A DNA stretch of 64,000 nt from NCBI GenBank assembly GCA_023382715.1, contig JAHDWP010000001.1, forward strand, positions 153,471-217,470, written 5' to 3'. The notes below the pieces were generated by a model. The model saw only the letters and a program-made list of their open reading frames with translations, was not told where the DNA came from and made no database searches. This stretch comes from Anaerolineae bacterium (GTDB taxonomy: Bacteria; Chloroflexota; Anaerolineae; Aggregatilineales; Aggregatilineaceae). Below, piece after piece: positions 48,203 to 55,619 of this stretch (position 1 is its first letter; each line of letters opens with the position of its first letter). A program made the translations under genes and the position numbers.

Positions 48203-49288
48203 ATGCCGCGTATTATTGATGTTGTATCGCACGACAATATCATGGATGACGAGCTGTGCTACCGCGAACCGCAGGGTGGCTCAGGCGATTTTCGGATGGG
48301 GTCGCAGGTGATCGTGCAGGAGAGCCAGGCGGCGGTGTTCGTGCGCCAGGGCCAGGTGCTCGATGCGCTGGGGCCGGGGTCGCACACGCTGAGCACGGCC
48401 AACCTGCCCATCCTGTCGAGCCTGATCGGCCTGGTGACCGGCGGACGCAACCCGTTCACGGCGGAGTTGTACTTCGTCAATCTCAAAGACCTGCCGCAGG
48501 TGCCCTGGGGGACTAACCCGCCGATTGTGCTGGAGACGCCAGGCAAGGGCGTGGGCGTTGTGCTGCTGATCACGCACGGCGTGATTGACATCGGCATTGA
48601 CGATCCACTGCGCTTCATGAAACAGTATGGCGTCGGCAAGCCCGTTGTCCGGCTGGGCGACATCCGCGAGCGCATCCAGTCTATGCTGCTGGGCGAAGTG
48701 GCAACGCTGATGTCGTCGTCTGGCGCGGCCAGCATCATGGACGCCAACCGCTTGCTGTCGGACCTGGAAGGCGCAGCACTGGCCCGGCTGAACGAGCAGT
48801 TCGCGGCCATTGGGATGCGCATCAAGGCGTTCGAGGCCAAGCCGTTCACCGCCAAAGAGGTCAGCACCGAAGAACTGCGCAACTACGTGGACTTCGAGAC
48901 GTGGGAGCGCATTCGCCGCCTGGAAGTGGCCGACTCAGCGGCCAGCAACACGGGCATGGGCGGCGGACTGGCGGGCGCGGGCGTGGGGTTGGGCGTCGGC
49001 CAGCAGATCGGCGCGGCGCTGAACCCAGAAGCGGCGGCGCTGCAACAGCAGCAGCAGATGATGATGATGCAGATGATGCAGCAGATGATGCAGCAACAGC
49101 AGGGGCAGGGGCAGCAGCCCGCCCAGCCAGCGGCGCAGGCGACGCCCGCCGTGCCGCAGACGGCGGCTGAGGTGCGCGCCTACCTCGACCAGCTTGATGC
49201 CAAGCTGATGGCCGGTGAGGTCTCTGAGGAGCTTTATAACAAGCTGTACGCCAAGTGGGAAGCGCGTCTGAAAGAACTTGGCGGCTGA
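48203..49288 (+). CDS. SPFH/virion-core-like (Band_7_1) protein
   Basis: 361 residues. SPFH-type domain of the YdjI/'virion core protein' kind (about 30-245): VIVQESQAAVFVRQGQVLDA and YFVNLKDLPQVPWGTN are typical. Then a Gly-rich segment (GMGGGLAGAGVGLGVGQQIG), an extraordinary Gln/Met run (QQQQQMMMMQMMQQMMQQQQ near 285) and a C-terminal SHOCT-like helical hairpin (LDAKLMAGEVSEELYNKLYA). Relatives scaffold membrane stress responses (the Bacillus member works with PspA/LiaH-type systems); no pspA is adjacent. There is no N-terminal membrane helix. Confidence 0.88.
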   Translation: MPRIIDVVSHDNIMDDELCYREPQGGSGDFRMGSQVIVQESQAAVFVRQGQVLDALGPGSHTLSTANLPILSSLIGLVTGGRNPFTAELYFVNLKDLPQVPWGTNPPIVLETPGKGVGVVLLITHGVIDIGIDDPLRFMKQYGVGKPVVRLGDIRERIQSMLLGEVATLMSSSGAASIMDANRLLSDLEGAALARLNEQFAAIGMRIKAFEAKPFTAKEVSTEELRNYVDFETWERIRRLEVADSAASNTGMGGGLAGAGVGLGVGQQIGAALNPEAAALQQQQQMMMMQMMQQMMQQQQGQGQQPAQPAAQATPAVPQTAAEVRAYLDQLDAKLMAGEVSEELYNKLYAKWEARLKELGG

Positions 49289-49324
49289 GTCAGGGGCCGT
49301 TCGAGACGCCACGCGCCTGCCTTT

Positions 49325-49425
49325 GCCCCTCATCCCCGGCCCTTCCTCCACGCGGGGGAAGGGAGAAGCGCGCCGGCCTTAAGCCCCTCCCTCCTTGTGG
49401 GGGAGGGGTTTGGGATGGGGGGAAA
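49325..49425. repeat. Dispersed repeat, family A variant (double hairpin)
   Basis: CCCCGGCCCTTCCTCCACGC with GGGGGAAGGG, then CCCCTCCCTCC with GGGGGAGGGG and the end TTTGGGATGGGGGG. Same layout as 41984-42084. Confidence 0.65.
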
Positions 49426-49468
49426 CAGCTTCTCAGCTCAGGCCGCCGGGCCAGGGCAGGATCAGGGC

Positions 49469-49493
49469 AGGGGTGTGCCGCGCGCGCACCCCT
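49469..49493 (+). terminator. Rho-independent terminator
   Basis: AGGGGTGTGC (49469-49478) pairs with GCGCACCCCT (49484-49493) with one T-G pair and is followed by GTTTTATT. It ends the SPFH transcript about 180 bases past the stop, after the family A repeat, and touches the convergent gene's end. Confidence 0.75.
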
Positions 49494-49496
49494 GTT

Positions 49497-51362
49497 TTAT
49501 TGCGGCGGGGGCCAGCGCAGGCTAGCCAGGGTGAAGGAGTCGCCGAGCGGGTTGCCCGCCGCGTCGTAGACAGGCAGCCGTTCACCTGACTGGGGATCGT
49601 ACAGCCCCACCTCAAGCGTGTAGGTTCCTGGGGCCAGGCGCACTTCAGGCGAGTTGAGCAGGTGGTACGGGTCGCGGTAAAGCGTCCCCGGCTTCCAGGT
49701 CAGCGTGCTGGCGAAGCCGTCCAGCGGGCGGTGATCGTCCTGATCCCATAGCGGGCTGCCCGCTGCCGGGTTGGGCGCGCCGGCCAGGTGAACGAACACC
49801 GTGTAGTCCACCGCAGACTGGGCCAGCGGCTCCCAGTAGAGCAGGACGGTGAGGGCCTGGCCGTTCGCGTCGGGGCCTTGCAGGGTATGCCCGGCCAGCC
49901 GCGCAATCTCGCCGAAGCGCACGCCCTGGTGGACGGCGATCTCGGCTTCGCGCGGTGCCCAGCGACGGAACTGCATCACGTCGAACCCGGCGGGCGCATC
50001 GTAGCTGAGCAGTTGCATGGCTTCAGCCAGAAAGCTCTCGGCTTCCGGTGAGCGCCCCACGAGCCAGATGCCCCGATGGAAGGTGACCTGCGGCTGAAGC
50101 TGCGCGCGAATCGGCGCGCCGGGGACCAGGCTGGTCTCGTCTGCGGGGCCGGAGTAGTAGTAAGCGAAAGCGGGATCGGGAACGACCTGCAGAACCAGGT
50201 CGCCGGGCATAGCGCGCGCTTGCAGGTAGGCGGCCAGCCCCGGCCAGTCGGGCGCTTTCGGGGAGTCGCCGCGATAGTACGGCACCAGGCCGGTGATGCC
50301 CAGCACAGGCACGGTCAGGAGCAGGGCCGCTGCTGCGCGCACGGCTGACCGGGGCCGGGCAGAACGGATCGCCTGGGGCGCGGTCAGCGCGCCCGCCGTC
50401 AGGAGGATGAAAGCGGGGACGGTGGCGATCAGGTAACGGGGGTCGAAGACGCTCATGCGCGTCGCGGCGATCAGCAGCAGCAGCGCCGGCAGCGCGATCC
50501 AGGCGGCCAGCCAGATACCCAGGCGACGCTGGGGCTGCCCCTGCCAGAGCAGCGCGAGCGCCGCGATCCAGGCCAGCGGCAGCAGGACTTCCCAGGGGGA
50601 TGGGTACTCGCGCCCGCTGAGCAGGACGGGCACGAACCACGTCAACAGGCGGGCGGGGGCGGCGTCCGAAGTGGCGCCTTCGTACCCGCTGCGGGCCAGG
50701 TACCAGCCCTGGACGAGCCAGGGCAGCAGCAGCAGGCTCAGGACGAGCCACGTTCGCAGCGCCGCCGTCACCACGCGGCGCGGGTGCCGCTGTATGACCA
50801 GGTAGGCTGCCTGCGCCACGAGCAGGAACGCTTCCAGGAAGAAGAAGTACAGCGCGGCGGTCTCGGCGACCAGGTAGAGCACCCAGTCGCGCCGCCGGTT
50901 GTGTGCCGCTGCGCGCACGAACAGCCACATCGCCAGGCTGCTCGCGCCGAACCACAGCGCGTAGTTGCGCGCGTCCTGGGCGTGCCAGATCAGGAAGGGG
51001 TGCACGGCAGCCAGGGCCAGCGCAAGCGGCACAGCGCGCGGGTCGCGCAGCAGGGTGCGGGCCAGCGCCCCCGTCGCGGCCACGCCCAGCCAGCCGCCCA
51101 ACAGGGCGAGGACGCGCATGGCAAGCTCAGTGCTGCCGGCGACGGACTTCCAGGCCCAGAAGCTGAGAAACGTCCCCGGCGGATGCGGCTCCCACCGGGC
51201 GAGATCGCGCACGACGGCAGCCGGGTCATCCGCCCAGTAGCGTACGGCGAAGGCTTCGTCGCCGCGCAGCGGCACGTCGCCTAAGTGAACGATGCGCAGC
51301 GCGAAGGCCGCAGCCAGCAGCGCCGTCAGCAGGGCGAGGGAATGGGTGCGCGGGCGCTTCAT
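49497..51362 (-). CDS. GT-C fold glycosyltransferase (PMT/ArnT-like membrane protein)
   Basis: 621 residues. About 10-11 hydrophobic helices in the first 360 residues. The first extracytoplasmic loop has RGDEAFAVRYW with the Asp-Glu pair (35-36) typical of lipid-linked-sugar-dependent GT-C enzymes, and EPHPPGTFLSFWAW. HAQDARNYAL after the third or fourth helix is frequent in the GT39/PMT_2 families. The C-terminal 230 residues are an extracytoplasmic beta-rich domain. It probably transfers a sugar from a polyprenyl carrier to protein or glycan. With so many Thr-Pro rich secreted proteins around, O-glycosylation is a plausible but unproven role. Confidence 0.85.
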   Translation of the reverse strand: MKRPRTHSLALLTALLAAAFALRIVHLGDVPLRGDEAFAVRYWADDPAAVVRDLARWEPHPPGTFLSFWAWKSVAGSTELAMRVLALLGGWLGVAATGALARTLLRDPRAVPLALALAAVHPFLIWHAQDARNYALWFGASSLAMWLFVRAAAHNRRRDWVLYLVAETAALYFFFLEAFLLVAQAAYLVIQRHPRRVVTAALRTWLVLSLLLLPWLVQGWYLARSGYEGATSDAAPARLLTWFVPVLLSGREYPSPWEVLLPLAWIAALALLWQGQPQRRLGIWLAAWIALPALLLLIAATRMSVFDPRYLIATVPAFILLTAGALTAPQAIRSARPRSAVRAAAALLLTVPVLGITGLVPYYRGDSPKAPDWPGLAAYLQARAMPGDLVLQVVPDPAFAYYYSGPADETSLVPGAPIRAQLQPQVTFHRGIWLVGRSPEAESFLAEAMQLLSYDAPAGFDVMQFRRWAPREAEIAVHQGVRFGEIARLAGHTLQGPDANGQALTVLLYWEPLAQSAVDYTVFVHLAGAPNPAAGSPLWDQDDHRPLDGFASTLTWKPGTLYRDPYHLLNSPEVRLAPGTYTLEVGLYDPQSGERLPVYDAAGNPLGDSFTLASLRWPPPQ

Positions 51363-51382
51363 GGGGGCCGCCTCAGCGGGAC

Positions 51383-52477
51383 TCAGCTCCCGCGTCGCGC
51401 TTTGATCCAGGCTACGTCTTTCTTGCTGAGGCCGAACCAGTTCTCCTTCTGGCGCTTGCGGTCGTACTTACGCTGGAGCGCATCGCGCACGGCGACAGCA
51501 TCGGCTGTCTCGAAGGCGTGCACCAGCTCGACTAACTCCTTGCCGTCTGCTTCCAGCGCGCTGAGTGATTCCTCAACAGAGCCGGTCGTTGCGCCGAAGT
51601 AGTACATCTGCCCCATCTGGGCCAGGAACACAGTGCCACGCGCGCCCGGCGCTTCGGACCTCTCTTCGCTCTCGGTTCCCTCGTCTTCCTGGTCGGGCGC
51701 GAAGTCGTCACCAGCCAGATCGAATGTCTCGCCGGTGAGTTCGGCGATCTCCTGGCGAGTCATCAGGCCGTATATGCGGTCAATGGCGTCGAGGTGTTCG
51801 GGCCGCAATGTGTTCACCGGGGCCGCCTGCTGCTCGCGCAGGTACTGGCGCAGCGACGGCTTCTTCTTGGCGTCGGCGTAGAGCACGGGATAGAGCGGCT
51901 CTTCCTGTTCGAAGCTGGCGTTGGGATGGGTGAGCACGACGAGCGGCTGCACCACAACCTCGGCGCCGGGCGCGATCTTGTTGATCAGGCGCTGCACCTG
52001 CTGAGCGTGCAGCGTGGCATCGTTGAAGGGATTGCCGATCAGGTCCTGGCGCAGGTAGCCGTTCAGCTTGCGCAGCACCCCTTCGTCGCCGCGCCAGCGC
52101 TTGCCCACGACGCGGTACGCCTTGTCCTGCCAGACGATGGTCAGAGTGAAGACTCCCTCCGGGCCGACCAGAACGTGCGGGGCGGGGAGCAGGTGGTGAA
52201 AGATCGTGTGTTTCGGCCCCAGGCCCTTCAGACCGTTGTCAAGCACATCAACCGGGTTCGGTTCGCGAATCCAGATATTGGCCATGCGCACCGAGGTCAG
52301 GGTGAGCAGGAGCAGGATGGGCAGGATGAAGCAACTGAGCTGGCTCGCCCCCGAAGTCGGATCGGTAGTCCAGGTGAAGAAGAATCCGAAAGCCATGCCA
52401 CCCAGGCTGATGAAGAACAGAAGGTGGGAGATTTTGCGGTTGCGATTGATCTTCGCTTCGTTGATGACCACGCGCAT
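51383..52477 (-). CDS. Membrane protein with degenerate NERD-like and GIY-YIG/T5orf172-like domains
   Basis: 364 residues. Two N-terminal helices (HLLFFISLGGMAFGFFF; CFILPILLLLTLTSV), then a NERD-like domain (about 85-200; HVLVGPEGVFTLTIV, NPFNDATLHAQQVQRLINKI). The catalytic D...E-x-K of NERD nucleases is not there: the strand that should read V-I-E-x-K is TLTIV. An acidic linker leads to a C-terminal domain (about 280-364: GTVFLAQMGQMYYFGATTG, KENWFGLSKKDVAWI) like T5orf172/MUG113 GIY-YIG proteins, again without the expected Arg and Glu. ATG 52477 with AAAGGT is chosen over a very long spurious upstream frame. Confidence 0.7.
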   Translation of the reverse strand: MRVVINEAKINRNRKISHLLFFISLGGMAFGFFFTWTTDPTSGASQLSCFILPILLLLTLTSVRMANIWIREPNPVDVLDNGLKGLGPKHTIFHHLLPAPHVLVGPEGVFTLTIVWQDKAYRVVGKRWRGDEGVLRKLNGYLRQDLIGNPFNDATLHAQQVQRLINKIAPGAEVVVQPLVVLTHPNASFEQEEPLYPVLYADAKKKPSLRQYLREQQAAPVNTLRPEHLDAIDRIYGLMTRQEIAELTGETFDLAGDDFAPDQEDEGTESEERSEAPGARGTVFLAQMGQMYYFGATTGSVEESLSALEADGKELVELVHAFETADAVAVRDALQRKYDRKRQKENWFGLSKKDVAWIKARRGS

Positions 52478-52611
52478 CGTCTGGGGACCTTTCTGTGTGC
52501 GGGTTGGCGTGTCTGCGTCGGTGAATGGTAACACAGAAAGCGCCCAAAGCGTGAAAATTCGCTCAGGAGTGCGTGTGGGAGAGCTGCGCGGCGCAGCTGG
52601 GAAGCAGAAGT

Positions 52612-52693
52612 TTGAAACCGCAGAGACGCAGAGAGCGCGGAGGAAAGCAAATGATACGTTCTTCTCTGCGTCCTCTGCGCCTCTGCGGTGATC
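52612..52693. repeat. Full-length dispersed repeat, family E
   Basis: ACCGCAGAGACGCAGAGAGC at the left and CTCTGCGCCTCTGCGGTGAT at the right are complementary ends of one long palindrome with an A-rich centre. It is the best-preserved copy in the window. Confidence 0.8.
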
Positions 52694-52715
52694 CTTTGCT
52701 CTGGGGTTCGGCGTT

Positions 52716-52840
52716 GGGGGTGTGCTGCGCTGCTGCGCCCTGGCTGACCTCACCCCCGCTCGGCGCTGACGCGCCTCGCCGTCCCCTCTCCACGCGCGGA
52801 GAGGGGGCAAGGCGGGTGGGGCGAGGCTGGGGTTGAGGTT
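52716..52840. repeat. Family C motif plus full-length family A element
   Basis: GGGGTGTGCTGCGCTGCTGC (C, 52717 onward) is followed by ACCTCACCCCCGCTCGGCGC (A start, 52747), the hairpin CCCCTCTCCACGCGCGGAGA and the end GGGGTTGAGGT. The D motif in reverse (GTTGCCAACCTTTGCGCGCG, about 52865) closes the composite. Families E, C, A and D fill the 467-base gap 52478-52944. Confidence 0.8.
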
Positions 52841-52924
52841 AAGGCTCTGCGTCCGGCGAGTCGTTGCCAACCTTTGCGCGCGCCCGCGTGACAGCGGCGG
52901 GCTGGCCAAGCGCCCGGTGCCTGG

Positions 52925-52930
52925 TATAAT
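52925..52930 (+). promoter_or_regulatory. -10 box of the LysM operon
   Basis: TATAAT, 14 bases before the ATG at 52945. A transcript starting seven bases downstream would be almost leaderless; alternatively translation begins at the in-frame ATG 53020. Confidence 0.5.
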
Positions 52931-52944
52931 CGCGCTCGCCGGGC

Positions 52945-54408
52945 ATGGCGGCGACGCGGTGCCTGGGCCTGACGTCTGATGAGCAGAGCGACGATGGTGA
53001 GAGCAAACCCGGCTGGCCCATGCCTGTAGCAGCGCCTTCGCAAAAGTGCCCTCTTTGCGGGGCGATTCAACCTGTGTCGGCGCGTACCTGCGCGATCTGC
53101 GGCGCGGCGCTGACCGGCGAGCCAATGGCGGTGCCTGTGCCGACGGCTAAGTCTTCTCGCCGGCGCGGAGCAGCCCCGCGTTACGATCCGAGTGCAGGGG
53201 ACGACGACCTGTACGCCGGCGACCTGAGCGGGCGCACAGGGCGCTTGCTGCTTGCCGTCGGGTTTGTCGCGCTCCTGCTGCTGGGTGTGCTGCTGGGCCT
53301 GGCTATAGCACGCTGGGTGGGTGGGGGAGGGGACGGCGGGGAGTCGCGCACTGAGGGGATAGCCCTGCCAACAGCGCCGCCGACCTCCACACCGCGCGCC
53401 CTCACACCCGCCCATACGCCGACACTCACGCGCGACGTGATGCTGTCGCTGCCCACCGTGACGCCGATGCCGCCCACCGCCACCCCCACGCCGACGATCA
53501 CGCCCTGTTATCAGACGGCGGGACAGGATGATACGGTCCTGGGCATGGCCTATCGCTGCGGGCACCGCGAGCTGGCTATTGTGGACGTGATCCTTGAGAT
53601 CAACGGTATGGATAATCCCCAAGAGCTTCAGCTTGGGCAGACGCTGGAGATTCCCTGGCCAACGCCGACACCAGCGCCGGGGCAGGAACTGACTGCGACT
53701 GCGGAAGAGATCGAGTCGGAGATGCAGAACCTGGAGGTGTCCCCCACGCTGCGCGTCAACGCCTTTGGCACGCCGGATGCGCTGGCCAAGTACGAGAACA
53801 TCGAGCCGACGCTGCGCCCCGGCCAGGCCTGGCACGTCGTCGAACCCGGCCAGACGATCCTGGGGATTGCCTACGTTTACGAAACGACCATCGAAACGCT
53901 CTCGCAGATCAACCCGGAGATCCCGTTTCTCCAGTGCGATTACGGCGACCCGACAGGCGGGCCGAACTGTGTAGTGATGCTCTATGAAGGGCAGCGCGTG
54001 CGTGTGCCGGTGCCGCTGCCCACGCCAACGCTCAGCCCGACCCCCAGCGGCACACTGACGCCCACGCCTTCGCCGACGCCGACTTTCAACGCGCCGTATG
54101 CGCTGGGGCCGGAAGATGGCGCGCGGTTTGCCGCCGACCAGCTTGTGACGCTGCGCTGGGGCAGCACGGGGACTCTGGGCGCGCAGGAGCGATATATCGT
54201 GCGCGTGCGCGATCGGGACACCGGCCAGGACTATACGGCGATGGTCGTCGAGACGAGCTACATTCTGCCAGGGGGCTGGCAGCCCAGCGACCGCAACCGT
54301 CATACGTTCGCATGGCATATTGCCGTGGGGGAGCTTGACGAGTGGGGCGCGATCATCAGCGAGCGCAATGCTTCCGCACCGCGCCACTTCACCTGGGACA
54401 GCCGATGA
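52945..54408 (+). CDS. Zinc-ribbon, single-pass membrane protein with LysM-like domains
   Basis: 487 residues. A cytosolic zinc ribbon (CPLCGAIQP and CAICGAAL, about 35-55), one membrane helix (LLLAVGFVALLLLGVLLGLAI, about 98-120), Thr-Pro linkers, a divergent LysM (CYQTAGQDDTVLGMAYRCG), a second LysM (HVVEPGQTILGIAYVYETTI) and a C-terminal beta sandwich of FN3-like type (about 390-487; TLRWGSTGTLGAQERYIVRV, HTFAWHIAVGELDEWG). It likely spans the envelope and binds peptidoglycan. The start is uncertain: ATG 52945 is almost leaderless, ATG 53020 would drop 25 residues. The next gene is a paralogue of its outer half. Confidence 0.8.
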   Translation: MAATRCLGLTSDEQSDDGESKPGWPMPVAAPSQKCPLCGAIQPVSARTCAICGAALTGEPMAVPVPTAKSSRRRGAAPRYDPSAGDDDLYAGDLSGRTGRLLLAVGFVALLLLGVLLGLAIARWVGGGGDGGESRTEGIALPTAPPTSTPRALTPAHTPTLTRDVMLSLPTVTPMPPTATPTPTITPCYQTAGQDDTVLGMAYRCGHRELAIVDVILEINGMDNPQELQLGQTLEIPWPTPTPAPGQELTATAEEIESEMQNLEVSPTLRVNAFGTPDALAKYENIEPTLRPGQAWHVVEPGQTILGIAYVYETTIETLSQINPEIPFLQCDYGDPTGGPNCVVMLYEGQRVRVPVPLPTPTLSPTPSGTLTPTPSPTPTFNAPYALGPEDGARFAADQLVTLRWGSTGTLGAQERYIVRVRDRDTGQDYTAMVVETSYILPGGWQPSDRNRHTFAWHIAVGELDEWGAIISERNASAPRHFTWDSR

Positions 54409-54457
54409 AGGACTTTCGACCGAGGGGGGATGAGCCAATTGTGGAAGGATGGCATTC

Positions 54458-55576
54458 ATGGCGCATCGTGTCTGGCTTATCACGATCCTGAGCGGGATCG
54501 CTGCCCTGGTCTTGGGTGCCTGTGGCGGGCAGGGCGAGAGCGCGCCGCCCAGCCTGACCCCTGCTGAGTCGTCTGCGGTGGGCATAGAGGTCGCGCAGGC
54601 AGCGCCGACGCAGACCCCCGGCGGCCCGGCGGCCACGCCTTCGCGGACGGTGCCACCGACGATCACGGCGACCAACAGCCCGCCGCCTCCGCCCCCCTCT
54701 GAGACGCCGGCGCCGACGGCGACGCCCGGCCCGTATGAGCATGTGATTCGCAGCGGGGATACCTGCCTGGGGATCGCCTACCAGTATGGACACGTCCACC
54801 CGGATGTGAAGGTCGCCATCGAGCGGCTGAACGGCATGGTAGACTGTGCGATCCTGCCGGGACCGGGCAGCACGATCCTGATCCCGCGCCCGACGGCGAC
54901 GCCGACTCAGGCGGGAGCCGACCTGACGCAGACGGCGGTGGCGACCAGCGCCCCGCCCAGGATGACGCTGGACGCTGCGCCGAGTTTCGCCATCGAAACG
55001 TATGTGATCGAGACAGGCGACACGCTGAGCAGCATCGCCATCATCCACGACAGCTCGCTGCGCCAGATCTGCGAGCTGAACCCGCTGCCTGGCGGCATTG
55101 ATTGCCGGGCGTGCGCCTGGGAGTCGCCGAACTGCTGCTGCACGCGCCCGGTCGTCCTGAGCGCGGGCCAGCAGATCAACGTGCCAGCGCCGACACCGAC
55201 GCCGACGGCGACGCCGACCTTCACCGGCAGCGAGACGCCTACCCCCACGCCCACCTATCGCGCGCCGCTGCCCATTGCGCCAGCCAGCGAGGAGGCGGTG
55301 ACCGGCGCGGTGCGGCTGGTGTGGACTTCGGTGGGCGTGCTTCAGCCCGAAGACTCCTACCTGGTCACCGTCCGTGACGAGACGACGGGCGCGGTCTTCG
55401 CCGGCGCCACGCGCCAGTTGTCGCTCGATGTGCCCGCCAGCTATCTGCCCCGCGACGAGCAGGCGCACGTGTTCGCCTGGCAGGTGGCGGTGGTGCGCCT
55501 GGGCGCGGATGGCCTGTATTACCCGCAGGGGGTTGCCGTGCCGGAGCGCCGCTTCACCTGGACGGGCTGGGAGTAG
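54458..55576 (+). CDS. LysM lipoprotein with FN3-like C-terminal domain
   Basis: 372 residues. The signal peptide ends in the lipobox VLGACGG, so a lipid-anchored surface protein. It has a Thr-Pro linker, LysM 1 (HVIRSGDTCLGIAYQYG), LysM 2 (YVIETGDTLSSIAIIHD) with an unusual cysteine cluster (IDCRACAWESPNCCCTRPV), a Thr-Pro linker and a C-terminal beta sandwich (LVWTSVGVLQPEDSYLVTV; HVFAWQVAVV) like that of the upstream gene. ATG 54458 is chosen with AAGG nine bases upstream; the ATG nine bases earlier touches that site. It is 49 bases after the upstream paralogue: one operon. Confidence 0.85.
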   Translation: MAHRVWLITILSGIAALVLGACGGQGESAPPSLTPAESSAVGIEVAQAAPTQTPGGPAATPSRTVPPTITATNSPPPPPPSETPAPTATPGPYEHVIRSGDTCLGIAYQYGHVHPDVKVAIERLNGMVDCAILPGPGSTILIPRPTATPTQAGADLTQTAVATSAPPRMTLDAAPSFAIETYVIETGDTLSSIAIIHDSSLRQICELNPLPGGIDCRACAWESPNCCCTRPVVLSAGQQINVPAPTPTPTATPTFTGSETPTPTPTYRAPLPIAPASEEAVTGAVRLVWTSVGVLQPEDSYLVTVRDETTGAVFAGATRQLSLDVPASYLPRDEQAHVFAWQVAVVRLGADGLYYPQGVAVPERRFTWTGWE

Positions 55577-55619
55577 CGCGGCTGATCGGTGACGCGCGAC
55601 ATGCGACGAGGAGAAGACG

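Noticed and set aside
52750-54675. 641-codon minus-strand frame over the LysM gene and family A repeat
   Set aside because: It crosses the repeat, the promoter and the start of a clearly recognisable gene on the other strand.
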